A stretch of DNA of 64,000 bases from Auanema rhodensis. Taxonomy: Eukaryota; Nematoda; Chromadorea; Rhabditida; Rhabditidae. Location of the stretch: contig OZ059896.1 in assembly GCA_964057225.1 (NCBI GenBank), positions 3,968,001-4,032,000 of the forward strand. Direction: 5' to 3'. The translations under genes were made by a program, and so were the position numbers. The first letter of the stretch is position 1. Every line of letters starts with the position of its first letter. The notes beneath the pieces are model-generated. The model saw only the letters and a program-made list of their open reading frames with translations, was not told the DNA's origin and made no database searches. Below, in pieces: positions 25,901 to 40,541 of the stretch.

Positions 25901-28900
25901 ACATCACGTGTACATTTAATTAGCATAAATTAAAGTTCACGTAAATTTCAAAGTCATGGTTACCATGCACCAATATCAATAAAAATTTGTTTTTAGACTA
26001 ATATGGACATGGGGAATCTAATTTTGAAAACCGCATCTCTTTATCTCTCAGGTGAAGCGAGTTACATACCAAGTGCACATCACGTGTACAATTAATTAGC
26101 ATAAATTAAAGTTCACGTAAATTTCAAAGTCATGGTTACCATGCACCAATATCAATAAAAATTTGTTTTTAGACTAATATGGACATGGGGAATCTAACTT
26201 TGAAAACCGCATCTCTTTATCTCTCACGTGAAGCGAGTTACATACCAAGGGCACATCACGTGTACATTTAATTAGCATAAATTAAAGTTCACGTAAATTT
26301 CAAAGTCATGGTTACCATGCACCAATATCAATAAAAATTTGTTTTTAGACTAATATGGACATGGGGAATCTAATTTTGAAAACCGCATCTCTTTATCTTT
26401 CACGTGAAGCGAGTTACATACCAAGTGCACATCACGTGTACATTTAATTAGCATAAATTAAAGTTCACGTAAATTTCAAAGTCATGGTTACCATGAACCA
26501 ATATCAATAAAAATTTGTTTTTAGACTAATATGGACATGGGGAATCTAATTTTGAAAACCGCATCTCTTTATCTTTCACGTGAAGCGAGTTACATACCAA
26601 GTGCACATCACGTGTACATTTAATTAGCATTAATTAAAGTTCACGTAAATTTCAAAGTCATGGTTACCATGAACCAATATCAATAAAAATTTGTTTGTGA
26701 ACTAATATGGACATGGGGAATCTAATTTTGAAAACCGCATCTCTTCATCTTTCACGTGAAGCGAGTTACATACCAAGTGCACATCACGTGTACATTTAAT
26801 TAGCATAAATTAAAGTTCACGTAAATTTCAAAGTCATGGTTACCATGCACCAATATCAATAAAAATTTGTTTTTAGACTAATATGGACATGGGGAATCTA
26901 ATTTTGAAAACCGCATCTCTTTATCTCTCACGTGAAGCGAGTTACATACCAAGGGCACATCACGTGTACATTTAATTAGCATTAATTAAAGTTCACGTAA
27001 ATTTCAAAGTCATGGTTACCATGAACCAATATCAATAAAAATTTGTTTGTGAACTAATATGGACATGGGGAATCTAATTTTGAAAACCGCATCTCTTCAT
27101 CTTTCACGTGAAGCGAGTTACATACCAAGTGCACATCACGTGTACATTTAATTAGCATTAATTAAAGTTCACGTAAATTTCAAAGTCATGGTTACCATGA
27201 ACCAATATCAATAAAAATTTGTTTGTGAACTAATATGGACATGGGGAATCTAATTTTGAAAACCGCATCTCTTCATCTTTCACGTGAAGCGAGTTACATA
27301 CCAAGTGCACATCACGTGTACATTTAATTAGCATAAATTAAAGTTCACGTAAATTTCAAAGTCATGGTTACCATGCACCAATATCAATAAAAATTTGTTT
27401 TTAGACTAATATGGACATGGGGAATCTAATTTTGAAAACCGCATCTCTTTATCTCTCACGTGAAGCGAGTTACATACCAAGGGCACATCACGTGTACATT
27501 TAATTAGCATTAATTAAAGTTCACGTAAATTTCAAAGTCATGGTTACCATGAACCAATATCAATAAAAATTTGTTTGTGAACTAATATGGACATGGGGAA
27601 TCTAATTTTGAAAACCGCATCTCTTCATCTTTCACGTGAAGCGAGTTACATACCAAGTGTACATCACGTGTACATTTAATTAGCATAAATTAAAGTTCAC
27701 GTAAATTTCAAAGTCATGGTTACCATGAACCAATGTCAATAAAAATTTGTTTTTAGACTAATATGGACATGGGGAATCTAATTTTGAAAACCGCATCTCT
27801 TTATTTTTCACGTGAAGCGAGTTACATACCAAGTGCACATCACGTGTACATTTAATTAGCATAAATTAAAGTTCACGTAAATTTCAAAGTCATGGTTACC
27901 ATGAACCAATATCAATAAAAATTTGTTTTTAGACTAATTTGGACATGGGGAATCTAATTTTGAAAACCGCATCTCTTCATCTTTCACGTGAAGCGAGTTA
28001 CATACCAAGTGCACATCACGTGTACATTTAATTAGCATAAATTAAAGTTCACGTAAATTTCAAAGTCATGGTTACCATGAACCAATGTCAATAAAAATTT
28101 GTTTGTGAACTAATATGGACATGGGGAATCTAATTTTGGAAACCGCATCTCTTCATCTTTCACGTGAAGCGAGTTACATACCAAGTGCACATCACGTGTA
28201 CAATTAATTAGCATAAATTAAAGTTCACGTAAATTTCAAAGTCATGGTTACCATGCACCAATATCAATAAAAATTTGTTTTTAGACTAATATGGACATGG
28301 GGAATCTAACTTTGAAAACCGCATCTCTTTATCTCTCACGTGAAGCGAGTTACATACCAAGGGCACATCACGTGTACATTTAATTAGCATAAATTAAAGT
28401 TCACGTAAATTTCAAAGTCATGGTTACCATGCACCAATATCAATAAAAATTTGTTTTTAGACTAATATGGACATGGGGAATCTAACTTTGAAAACCGCAT
28501 CTCTTTATCTCTCACGTGAAGCGAGTTACATACCAAGGGCACATCACGTGTACATTTAATTAGCATAAATTAAAGTTCACGTAAATTTCAAAGTCATGGT
28601 TACCATGCACCAATATCAATAAAAATTTGTTTTTAGACTAATATGGACATGGGGAATCTAATTTTGAAAACCGCATCTCTTTATCTTTCACGTGAAGCGA
28701 GTTACATACCAAGTGCACATCACGTGTACATTTAATTAGCATAAATTAAAGTTCACGTAAATTTCAAAGTCATGGTTACCATGAACCAATATCAATAAAA
28801 ATTTGTTTTTAGACTAATATGGACATGGGGAATCTAATTTTGAAAACCGCATCTCTTTATCTTTCACGTGAAGCGAGTTACATACCAAGTGCACATCACG

Positions 28901-30157
28901 TGTACATTTAATTAGCATTAATTAAAGTTCACGTAAATTTCAAAGTCATGGTTACCATGAACCAATATCAATAAAAATTTGTTTTTAGACTAATATGGAC
29001 ATGGGGAATCTAATTTTGAAAACCGCATCTCTTTATCTCTCACGTGAAGCGAGTTACATACCAAGGGCACATCACGTGTACATTTAATTAGCATTAATTA
29101 AAGTTCACGTAAATTTCAAAGTCATGGTTACCATGAACCAATATCAATAAAAATTTGTTTGTGAACTAATATGGACATGGGGAATCTAATTTTGAAAACC
29201 GCATCTCTTCATCTTTCACGTGAAGCGAGTTACATACCAAGTGCACATCACGTGTACATTTAATTAGCATAAATTAAAGTTCACGTAAATTTCAAAGTCA
29301 TGGTTACCATGAACCAATGTCAATAAAAATTTGTTTTTAGACTAATATGGACATGGGGAATCTAATTTTGAAAACCGCATCTCTTTATTTTTCACGTGAA
29401 GCGAGTTACATACCAAGTGCACATCACGTGTACATTTAATTAGCATAAATTAAAGTTCACGTAAATTTCAAAGTCATGGTTACCATGAACCAATATCAAT
29501 AAAAATTTGTTTTTAGACTAATTTGGACATGGGGAATCTAATTTTAAAAACCGCATCTCTTCATCTTTCACGTGAAGCGAATTACATACCAAGTGCACAT
29601 CACGTGTACATTTAATTAGCATAAATTAAAGTTCACGTAAAATTCAAAGTCATGGTTACCATGAACCAATGTCAATAAAAATTTGTTTTTAGACTAATTT
29701 GGACATGGGGAATCTAATTTTAAAAACCGCATCTCTTCATCTTTCACGTGAAGCGAATTACATACCAAGTGCACATCACGTGTACATTTAATTAGCATAA
29801 ATTAAAGTTCACGTAAATTTCAAAGTCATGGTTACCATGAACCAATATCAATAAAAATTTGTTTTTAGACTAATTTGGACATGGGGAATCTAATTTTAAA
29901 AACCGCATCTCTTCATCTTTCACGTGAAGCGAGTTACATACCAAGTGCACATCACGTGTACATTTAATTAGCATTAATTAAAGTTCACGTAAATTTCAAA
30001 GTCATGGTTACCATGAACCAATATCAATAAAAATTTGTTTTTAGACTAATATGGACATGGGGAATCTAATTTTGAAAACCGCATCTCTTTATCTCTCACG
30101 TGAAGCGAGTTACATACCAAGGGCACATCACGTGTACATTTAATTAGCATTAATTAA
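22942..30157 (+). repeat. B higher-order region of about 14 monomers (2464 bases), about three copies
   Basis: The paired allele CTAACTTTG (otherwise seen only near 15283) is at 23379 and 23731, again at 25843 and 26195 (both +2464), and again at 28307 (+2464) and 28483. The unit order between these markers is largely repeated: GCACC, GAACC with CATTAAT, TTTGTGAAC, GCACC with AGGGCAC, ATGTC, AATTTGG, then ATGTC with TTTGTGAAC. Copies differ by gain or loss of single monomers, and the third copy breaks up after about 28900 into units with TTTTAAAAACC. Confidence 0.7.
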
Positions 30158-31917
30158 AGTTCACGTAAATTTCAAAGTCATGGTTACCATGAACCAATAT
30201 CAATAAAAATTTGTTTGTGAACTAATATGGACATGGGGAATCTAATTTTGAAAACCGCATCTCTTCATCTTTCACGTGAAGCGAGTTACATACCAAGTGC
30301 ACATCACGTGTACATTTAATTAGCATAAATTAAAGTTCACGTAAATTTCAAAGTCATGGTTACCATGAACCAATGTCAATAAAAATTTGTTTTTAGACTA
30401 ATATGGACATGGGGAATCTAATTTTGAAAACCGCATCTCTTTATTTTTCACGTGAAGCGAGTTACATACCAAGTGCACATCACGTGTACATTTAATTAGC
30501 ATAAATTAAAGTTCACGTAAATTTCAAAGTCATGGTTACCATGAACCAATATCAATAAAAATTTGTTTTTAGACTAATTTGGACATGGGGAATCTAATTT
30601 TAAAAACCGCATCTCTTCATCTTTCACGTGAAGCGAATTACATACCAAGTGCACATCACGTGTACATTTAATTAGCATAAATTAAAGTTCACGTAAAATT
30701 CAAAGTCATGGTTACCATGAACCAATGTCAATAAAAATTTGTTTGTGAACTAATATGGACATGGGGAATCTAATTTTGGAAACCGCATCTCTTCATCTTT
30801 CACGTGAAGCGAGTTACATACCGAGTGCACATCACGTGTACATTTAATTAGCATAAATTAAAGTTCACGTAAATTTCAAAGTCATGGTTACCATGAACCA
30901 ATATCAATAAAAATTTGTTTTTAGACTAATATGGACATGGGGAATCTAATTTTGGAAACCGCATCTCTTTATCTTTCACGTGAAGCGAGTTACATACCAA
31001 GTGCACATCACGTGTACATTTAATTAGCATAAATTAAAGTTCACGTAAATTTCAAAGTCATGGTTACCATGAACCAATATCAATAAAAATTTGTTTTTAG
31101 ACTAATATGGACATGGGGAATCTAATTTCGAAAACCGCATCTATTTATCTTTCACGTGAAGCGAGTTACATACCAAGGGCACATCACGTGTACATTTAAT
31201 TAGCATAAATTAAAGTTCACGTAAATTTCAAAGTCATGGTTACCATGAACCAATATCAATAGAAATTTGTTTTTAGACTAATTTGGACATGGGGAATCTA
31301 ATTTTGAAAACCGCATCTCTTCATCTTTCACGTGAAGCGAGTTACATACCAAGTGCACATCACGTGTACATTTAATTAGCATAAATTAAAGTTCACGTAA
31401 ATTTCAAAGTCATGGTTACCATGAACCAATATCAATAAAAATTTGTTTTTAGACTAATATGGACATGGGGAATCTAATTTCGAAAACCGCATCTATTTAT
31501 CTTTCACGTGAAGCGAGTTACATACCAAGTGCACATCACGTGTACATTAAATTAGCATAAATTAAAGTTCACGTAAATTTCAAAGTCATGGTTACCATGA
31601 ACCAATATCAATAAAAATTTGTTTTTAGACTAATTTGGACATGGGGAATTTAATTTTGAAAACCGCATCTATTTATCTTTCACGTGAAGCGAGTTACATA
31701 CCAAGTGCACATCACGTGTACATTTAATTAGCATAAATTAAAGTTCACGTAAATTTCAAAGTCATGGTTACCATGAACCAATGTCAATAAAAATTTGTTT
31801 TTAGACTAATATGGACATGGGGAATCTAATTTTGAAAACCGCATCTCTTCATCTTTCACGTGAAGCGAGTTACATACCAAGTGCACATCACGTGTACATT
31901 TAATTAGCATTAATTAA
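30158..31917 (+). repeat. B higher-order repeat of 10 monomers (1760 bases), second family
   Basis: Markers TACCGAGTGC (CCGAG at 30821 and 32581) and AATAGAAATTTG (AGAAA at 31261 and 33021) recur at exactly 1760 bases. The first six or seven monomers match in order between this block and 31918-33149. The 10-monomer size is the same as at the left end of B, but the composition is different. Confidence 0.75.
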
Positions 31918-33149
31918 AGTTCACGTAAATTTCAAAGTCATGGTTACCATGAACCAATATCAATAAAAATTTGTTTGTGAACTAATATGGACATGGGGAA
32001 TCTAATTTTGAAAACCGCATCTCTTCATCTTTCACGTGAAGCGAGTTACATACCAAGTGCACATCACGTGTACATTTAATTAGCATAAATTAAAGTTCAC
32101 GTAAATTTCAAAGTCATGGTTACCATGAACCAATGTCAATAAAAATTTGTTTTTAGACTAATATGGACATGGGGAATCTAATTTTGAAAACCGCATCTCT
32201 TTATTTTTCACGTGAAGCGAGTTACATACCAAGTGCACATCACGTGTACATTTAATTAGCATAAATTAAAGTTCACGTAAATTTCAAAGTCATGGTTACC
32301 ATGAACCAATATCAATAAAAATTTGTTTTTAGACTAATTTGGACATGGGGAATCTAATTTTAAAAACCGCATCTCTTCATCTTTCACGTGAAGCGAGTTA
32401 CATACCAAGTGCACATCACGTGTACATTTAATTAGCATAAATTAAAGTTCACGTAAAATTCAAAGTCATGGTTACCATGAACCAATGTCAATAAAAATTT
32501 GTTTGTGAACTAATATGGACATGGGGAATCTAATTTTGGAAACCGCATCTCTTCATCTTTCACGTGAAGCGAGTTACATACCGAGTGCACATCACGTGTA
32601 CATTTAATTAGCATAAATTAAAGTTCACGTAAATTTCAAAGTCATGGTTACCATGAACCAATATCAATAAAAATTTGTTTTTAGACTAATATGGACATGG
32701 GGAATCTAATTTTGGAAACCGCATCTCTTTATCTTTCACGTGAAGCGAGTTACATACCAAGTGCACATCACGTGTACATTTAATTAGCATAAATTAAAGT
32801 TCACGTAAATTTCAAAGTCATGGTTACCATGAACCAATATCAATAAAAATTTGTTTTTAGACTAATATGGACATGGGGAATCTAATTTCGAAAACCGCAT
32901 CTATTTATCTTTCACGTGAAGCGAGTTACATAGCAAGGGCACATCACGTGTACATTTAATTAGCATAAATTAAAGTTCACGTAAATTTCAAAGTCATGGT
33001 TACCATGAACCAATATCAATAGAAATTTGTTTTTAGACTAATTTGGACATGGGGAATTTAATTTTGAAAACCGCATCTATTTATCTTTCACGTGAAGCGA
33101 GTTACATACCAAGTGCACATCACGTGTACATTTAATTAGCATAAATTAA
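31918..33149 (+). repeat. B higher-order repeat, second family, copy 2 (partial)
   Basis: This follows 30158-31389 in monomer order: TTTGTGAAC, ATGTC, TTTTAAAAACC, GTAAAATTC with CCGAG, TTTTGGAAA, TTTCG with AGGGCAC, then AATAGAAA. The last unit is a mosaic with GGGAATTTAATT. Confidence 0.7.
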
Positions 33150-35269
33150 AGTTCACGTAAATTTCAAAGTCATGGTTACCATGAACCAATATCAATAAAA
33201 ATTTGTTTTTAGACTAATTTGGACATGGGGAATTTAATTTTGAAAACCGCATCTATTTATCTTTCACGTGAAGCGAGTTACATACCAAGTGCACATCACG
33301 TGTACATTTAATTAGCATAAATTAAAGTTCACGTAAATTTCAAAGTCATGGTTACCATGAACCAATGTCAATAAAAATTTGTTTTTAGACTAATATGGAC
33401 ATGGGGAATCTAATTTTGAAAACCGCATCTCTTCATCTTTCACGTGAAGCGAGTTACATACCAAGTGCACATCACGTGTACATTTAATTAGCATAAATTA
33501 AAGTTCACGTAAATTTCAAAGTCATGGTTACCATGAACCAATATCAATAAAAATTTGTTTTTAGACTAATATGGACATGGGGAATCTAATTTCGAAAACC
33601 GCATCTATTCATCTTTCACGTGAAGCGAGTTACATACCAAGTGCACATCACGTGTACATTTAATTAGCATAAATTAAAGTTCACGTAAATTTCAAAGTCA
33701 TGGTTACCATGAACCAATATCAATAAAAATTTGTTTGTGAACTAATATGGACATGGGGAATCTAATTTTGGAAACCGCATCTATTCATCTTTCACGTGAA
33801 GCGAGTTACATACCAAGTGCACATCACGTGTACATTTAATTAGCATAAATTAAAGTTCACGTAAATTTCAAAGTCATGGTTACCATGAACCAATATCAAT
33901 AAAAATTTGTTTGTGAACTAATATGGACATGGGGAATCTAATTTTGGAAACCGCATCTCTTCATCTTTCACGTGAAGCGAGTTACATACCAAGTGCACAT
34001 CACGTGTACATTTAATTAGCATAAATAAAAGTTCACGTAAATTTCAAAGTCATGGTTACCATGAACCAATATCAATAAAAATTTGTTTTTAGACTAATAT
34101 GGACATGGGGAATCTAATTTTGAAAACCGCATCTCTTCATCTTTCACGTGAAGCGAGTTACATACCAAGTGCACATCACGTGTACATTTAATTAGCATAA
34201 ATAAAAGTTCACGTAAATTTCAAAGTCATGGTTACCATGAACCAATATCAATAAAAATTTGTTTTTAGACTAATATGGACATGGGGAATCTAATTTTGAA
34301 AACCGCATCTCTTCATCTTTCACGTGAAGCGAGTTACATACCAAGTGCACATCACGTGTACATTTAATTAGCATAAATTAAAGTTCACGTAAATTTCAAA
34401 GTCATGGTTACCATGAACCAATGTCAATAAAAATTTGTTTGTGAACTAATATGGACATGGGGAATCTAATTTTGGAAACCGCGTCTATTCATCTTTCACG
34501 TGAAGCGAGTTACATACCAAGTGCACATCACGTGTACATTTAATTAGCATAAATTAAAGTTCACGTAAATTTCAAAGTCATGGTTACCATGAACCAATAT
34601 CAATAAAAATTTGTTTGTGAACTAATATGGACATGGGGAATCTAATTTTGGAAACCGCATCTCTTCATCTTTCACGTGAAGCGAGTTACATACCAAGTGC
34701 ACATCACGTGTACATTTAATTAGCATAAATAAAAGTTCACGTAAATTTCAAAGTCATGGTTACCATGAACCAATATCAATAAAAATTTGTTTTTAGACTA
34801 ATATGGACATGGGGAATCTAATTTTGAAAACCGCATCTCTTCATCTTTCACGTGAAGCGAGTTACATACCAAGTGCACATCACGTGTACATTTAATTAGC
34901 ATAAATTAAAGTTCACGTAAATTTCAAAGTCATGGTTACCATGAACCAATGTCAATAAAAATTTGTTTTTAGACTAATATGGACATGGGGAATCTAATTT
35001 TGAAAACCGCATCTCTTTATTTTTCACGTGAAGCGAGTTACATACCAAGTGCACATCACGTGTACATTTAATTAGCATAAATTAAAGTTCACGTAAATTT
35101 CAAAGTCATGGTTACCATGAACCAATATCAATAAAAATTTGTTTTTAGACTAATATGGACATGGGGAATCTAATTTCGAAAACCGCATCTATTTATCTTT
35201 CACGTGAAGCGAGTTACATACCAAGTGCACATCACGTGTACAATTAATTAGCATAAATTAAAGTTCACG

Positions 35270-38200
35270 TAAATTTCAAAGTCATGGTTACCATGCACCA
35301 ATATCAATAAAAATTTGTTTTTAGACTAATATGGACATGGGGAATCTAATTTTGAAAACCGTATCTCTTTATCTCTCAGGTGAAGCGAGTTACATACCAA
35401 GTGCACATCACGTGTACAATTAATTAGCATAAATTAAAGTTCACGTAAATTTCAAAGTCATGGTTACCATGCACCAATATCAATAAAAATTTGTTTTTAG
35501 ACTAATATGGACATGGGGAATCTAATTTTGAAAACCGCATCTCTTTATCTTTCACGTGAAGCGAGTTACATACCAAGTGCACATCACGTGTACATTTAAT
35601 TAGCATAAATTAAAGTTCACGTAAATTTCAAAGTCATGGTTACCATGAACCAATGTCAATAAAAATTTGTTTTTAGACTAATATGGACATGGGGAATCTA
35701 ATTTTGAAAACCGCATCTCTTTATCTCTCAGGTGAAGCGAGTTACATACCAAGTGCACATCACGTGTACAATTAATTAGCATAAATTAAAGTTCACGTAA
35801 ATTTCAAAGTCATGGTTACCATGCACCAATATCAATAAAAATTTGTTTTTAGACTAATATGGACATGGGAAATCTAATTTTGAAAACCGCATCTCTTTAT
35901 TTTTCACGTGAAGCGAGTTACATACCAAGTGCACATCACGTGTACAATTAATTAGCATAAATTAAAGTTCACGTAAATTTCAAAGTCATGGTTACCATGC
36001 ACCAATATCAATAAAAATTTGTTTTTAGACTAATATGGACATGGGGAATCTAATTTTGAAAACCGCATCTCTTTATCTCTCAGGTGAAGCGAGTTACATA
36101 CCAAGTGCACATCACGTGTACAATTAATTAGCATAAATTAAAGTTCACGTAAATTTCAAAGTCATGGTTACCATGCACCAATATCAATAAAAATTTGTTT
36201 TTAGACTAATATGGACATGGGAAATCTAATTTTGAAAACCGCATCTCTTTATTTTTCACGTGAAGCGAGTTACATACCAAGTGCACATCACGTGTACAAT
36301 TAATTAGCATAAATTAAAGTTCACGTAAATTTCAAAGTCATGGTTACCATGCACCAATATCAATAAAAATTTGTTTTTAGACTAATATGGACATGGGGAA
36401 TCTAATTTTGAAAACCGCATCTCTTTATCTCTCAGGTGAAGCGAGTTACATACCAAGTGCACATCACGTGTACAATTAATTAGCATAAATTAAAGTTCAC
36501 GTAAATTTCAAAGTCATGGTTACCATGCACCAATATCAATAAAAATTTGTTTTTAGACTAATATGGACATGGGGAATCTAATTTTGAAAACCGCATCTCT
36601 TTATCTTTCACGTGAAGCGAGTTACATACCAAGTGCACATCACGTGTACATTTAATTAGCATAAATTAAAGTTCACGTAAATTTCAAAGTCATGGTTACC
36701 ATGAACCAATGTCAATAAAAATTTGTTTTTAGACTAATATGGACATGGGGAATCTAATTTTGAAAACCGCATCTCTTTATCTCTCAGGTGGAGCGAGTTA
36801 CATACCAAGTGCACATCACGTGTACAATTAATTAGCATAAATTAAAGTTCACGTAAATTTCAAAGTCATGGTTACCATGCACCAATATCAATAAAAATTT
36901 GTTTTTAGACTAATATGGACATGGGGAATCTAATTTTGAAAACCGCATCTCTTTATCTTTCACGTGAAGCGAGTTACATACCAAGTGCACATCACGTGTA
37001 CATTTAATTAGCATAAATTAAAGTTCACGTAAATTTCAAAGTCATGGTTACCATGAACCAATATCAATAAAAATTTGTTTTTAGACTAATATGGACATGG
37101 GGAATCTAATTTTGAAAACCGCATCTCTTTATCTTTCACGTGAAGCGAGTTACATACCAAGTGCACATCACGTGTACATTTAATTAGCATTAATTAAAGT
37201 TCACGTAAATTTCAAAGTCATGGTTACCATGAACCAATATCAATAAAAATTTGTTTTTAGACTAATATGGACATGGGGAATCTAATTTTGAAAACCGCAT
37301 CTCTTTATCTTTCACGTGAAGCGAGTTACATACCAAGTGCACATCACGTGTACATTTAATTAGCATAAATTAAAGTTCACGTAAATTTCAAAGTCATGGT
37401 TACCATGAACCAATGTCAATAAAAATTTGTTTTTAGACTAATATGGACATGGGGAATCTAATTTTGAAAACCGCATCTCTTTATCTCTCAGGTGAAGCGA
37501 GTTACATACCAAGTGCACATCACGTGTACAATTAATTAGCATAAATTAAAGTTCACGTAAATTTCAAAGTCATGGTTACCATGCACCAATATCAATAAAA
37601 ATTTGTTTTTAGACTAATATGGACATGGGGAATCTAATTTTGAAAACCGCATCTATTTATCTTTCACGTGAAGCGAGTTACATACCAAGTGCACATCACG
37701 TGTACAATTAATTAGCATAAATTAAAGTTCACGTAAATTTCAAAGTCATGGTTACCATGCACCAATATCAATAAAAATTTGTTTTTAGACTAATATGGAC
37801 ATGGGGAATCTAATTTTGAAAACCGCATCTCTTTATCTCTCAGGTGAAGCGAGTTACATACCAAGTGCACATCACGTGTACAATTAATTAGCATAAATTA
37901 AAGTTCACGTAAATTTCAAAGTCATGGTTACCATGCACCAATATCAATAAAAATTTGTTTTTAGACTAATATGGACATGGGGAATCTAATTTTGAAAACC
38001 GCATCTCTTTATCTTTCACGTGAAGCGAGTTACATACCAAGTGCACATCACGTGTACATTTAATTAGCATAAATTAAAGTTCACGTAAATTTCAAAGTCA
38101 TGGTTACCATGAACCAATGTCAATAAAAATTTGTTTTTAGACTAATATGGACATGGGGAATCTAATTTTGAAAACCGCATCTCTTTATCTCTCAGGTGAA

Positions 38201-39150
38201 GCGAGTTACATACCAAGTGCACATCACGTGTACAATTAATTAGCATAAATTAAAGTTCACGTAAATTTCAAAGTCATGGTTACCATGCACCAATATCAAT
38301 AAAAATTTGTTTTTAGACTAATATGGACATGGGGAATCTAATTTTGAAAACCGCATCTCTTTATCTTTCACGTGAAGCGAGTTACATACCAAGTGCACAT
38401 CACGTGTACATTTAATTAGCATAAATTAAAGTTCACGTAAATTTCAAAGTCATGGTTACCATGAACCAATATCAATAAAAATTTGTTTTTAGACTAATAT
38501 GGACATGGGGAATCTAATTTTGAAAACCGCATCTCTTTATCTTTCACGTGAAGCGAGTTACATACCAAGTGCACATCACGTGTACATTTAATTAGCATTA
38601 ATTAAAGTTCACGTAAATTTCAAAGTCATGGTTACCATGAACCAATATCAATAAAAATTTGTTTTTAGACTAATATGGACATGGGGAATCTAATTTTGAA
38701 AACCGCATCTCTTTATCTTTCACGTGAAGCGAGTTACATACCAAGTGCACATCACGTGTACATTTAATTAGCATTAATTAAAGTTCACGTAAATTTCAAA
38801 GTCATGGTTACCATGAACCAATATCAATAAAAATTTGTTTTTAGACTAATATGGACATGGGGAATCTAATTTCGAAAACCGCATCTATTTATCTTTCACG
38901 TGAAGCGAGTTACATACCAAGTGCACATCACGTGTACAATTAATTAGCATAAATTAAAGTTCACGTAAATTTCAAAGTCATGGTTACCATGCACCAATAT
39001 CAATAAAAATTTGTTTTTAGACTAATATGGACATGGGGAATCTAATTTTGAAAACCGCATCTCTTTATCTCTCAGGTGAAGCGAGTTACATACCAAGTGC
39101 ACATCACGTGTACAATTAATTAGCATAAATTAAAGTTCACGTAAATTTCA
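35270..39150 (+). repeat. B dimer region (352-base periodicity)
   Basis: The CAGGTGAAG allele alternates with CACGTGAAG units: GGTG of this allele is at 35379, 35731, 36083, 36435, 36787, 37491, 37843, 38195 and 39075. Most steps are 352 bases (two monomers), with one of 704 and one of 880. Neighbouring alleles (GCACC, CAATTAATT, GGGAAATCT) are linked in the same rhythm. Confidence 0.75.
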
Positions 39151-39309
39151 AAGTCATGGTTACCATGCACCAATATCAATAAAAATTTGTTTTTAGACTA
39201 ATATGGACATGGGGAATCTAATTTTGAAAACCGCATCTCTTTATCTCTCACGTGAAGCGAGTTACATACCAAGGGCACATCACGTGTACATTTAATTAGC
39301 ATTAATTAA

Positions 39310-40541
39310 AGTTCACGTAAATTTCAAAGTCATGGTTACCATGAACCAATATCAATAAAAATTTGTTTGTGAACTAATATGGACATGGGGAATCTAATTT
39401 TGAAAACCGCATCTCTTCATCTTTCACGTGAAGCGAGTTACATACCAAGTGCACATCACGTGTACATTTAATTAGCATAAATTAAAGTTCACGTAAATTT
39501 CAAAGTCATGGTTACCATGAACCAATGTCAATAAAAATTTGTTTTTAGACTAATATGGACATGGGGAATCTAATTTTGAAAACCGCATCTCTTTATTTTT
39601 CACGTGAAGCGAGTTACATACCAAGTGCACATCACGTGTACATTTAATTAGCATAAATTAAAGTTCACGTAAATTTCAAAGTCATGGTTACCATGAACCA
39701 ATATCAATAAAAATTTGTTTTTAGACTAATTTGGACATGGGGAATCTAATTTTGAAAACCGCATCTCTTCATCTTTCACGTGAAGCGAGTTACATACCAA
39801 GTGCACATCACGTGTACATTTAATTAGCATAAATTAAAGTTCACGTAAATTTCAAAGTCATGGTTACCATGAACCAATGTCAATAAAAATTTGTTTGTGA
39901 ACTAATATGGACATGGGGAATCTAATTTTGGAAACCGCATCTCTTCATCTTTCACGTGAAGCGAGTTACATACCGAGTGCACATCACGTGTACATTTAAT
40001 TAGCATAAATTAAAGTTCACGTAAATTTCAAAGTCATGGTTACCATGAACCAATATCAATAAAAATTCGTTTTTAGACTAATATGGACATGGGGAATCTA
40101 ATTTTGGAAACCGCATCTCTTTATCTTTCACGTGAAGCGAGTTACATACCAAGTGCACATCACGTGTACATTTAATTAGCATAAATTAAAGTTCACGTAA
40201 ATTTCAAAGTCATGGTTACCATGAACCAATATCAATAAAAATTTGTTTTTAGACTAATATGGACATGGGGAATCTAATTTCGAAAACCGCATCTATTTAT
40301 CTTTCACGTGAAGCGAGTTACATACCAAGTGCACATCACGTGTACATTTAATTAGCATAAATTAAAGTTCACGTAAATTTCAAAGTCATGGTTACCATGA
40401 ACCAATATCAATAGAAATTTGTTTTTAGACTAATTTGGACATGGGGAATCTAATTTTGAAAACCGCATCTCTTTATCTTTCACGTGAAGCGAGTTACATA
40501 CCAAGTGCACATCACGTGTACATTTAATTAGCATAAATTAA
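39310..40541 (+). repeat. B higher-order repeat, second family, distant copy (7 monomers)
   Basis: The same seven-unit order as at 30158-31389 and 31918-33149 recurs here, with CCGAG at 39973 and AGAAA at 40413. These are 7392 bases (42 monomers) after those of copy 2. It shows that blocks of about 1.2 kb have been copied over several kilobases within the array. Confidence 0.7.
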
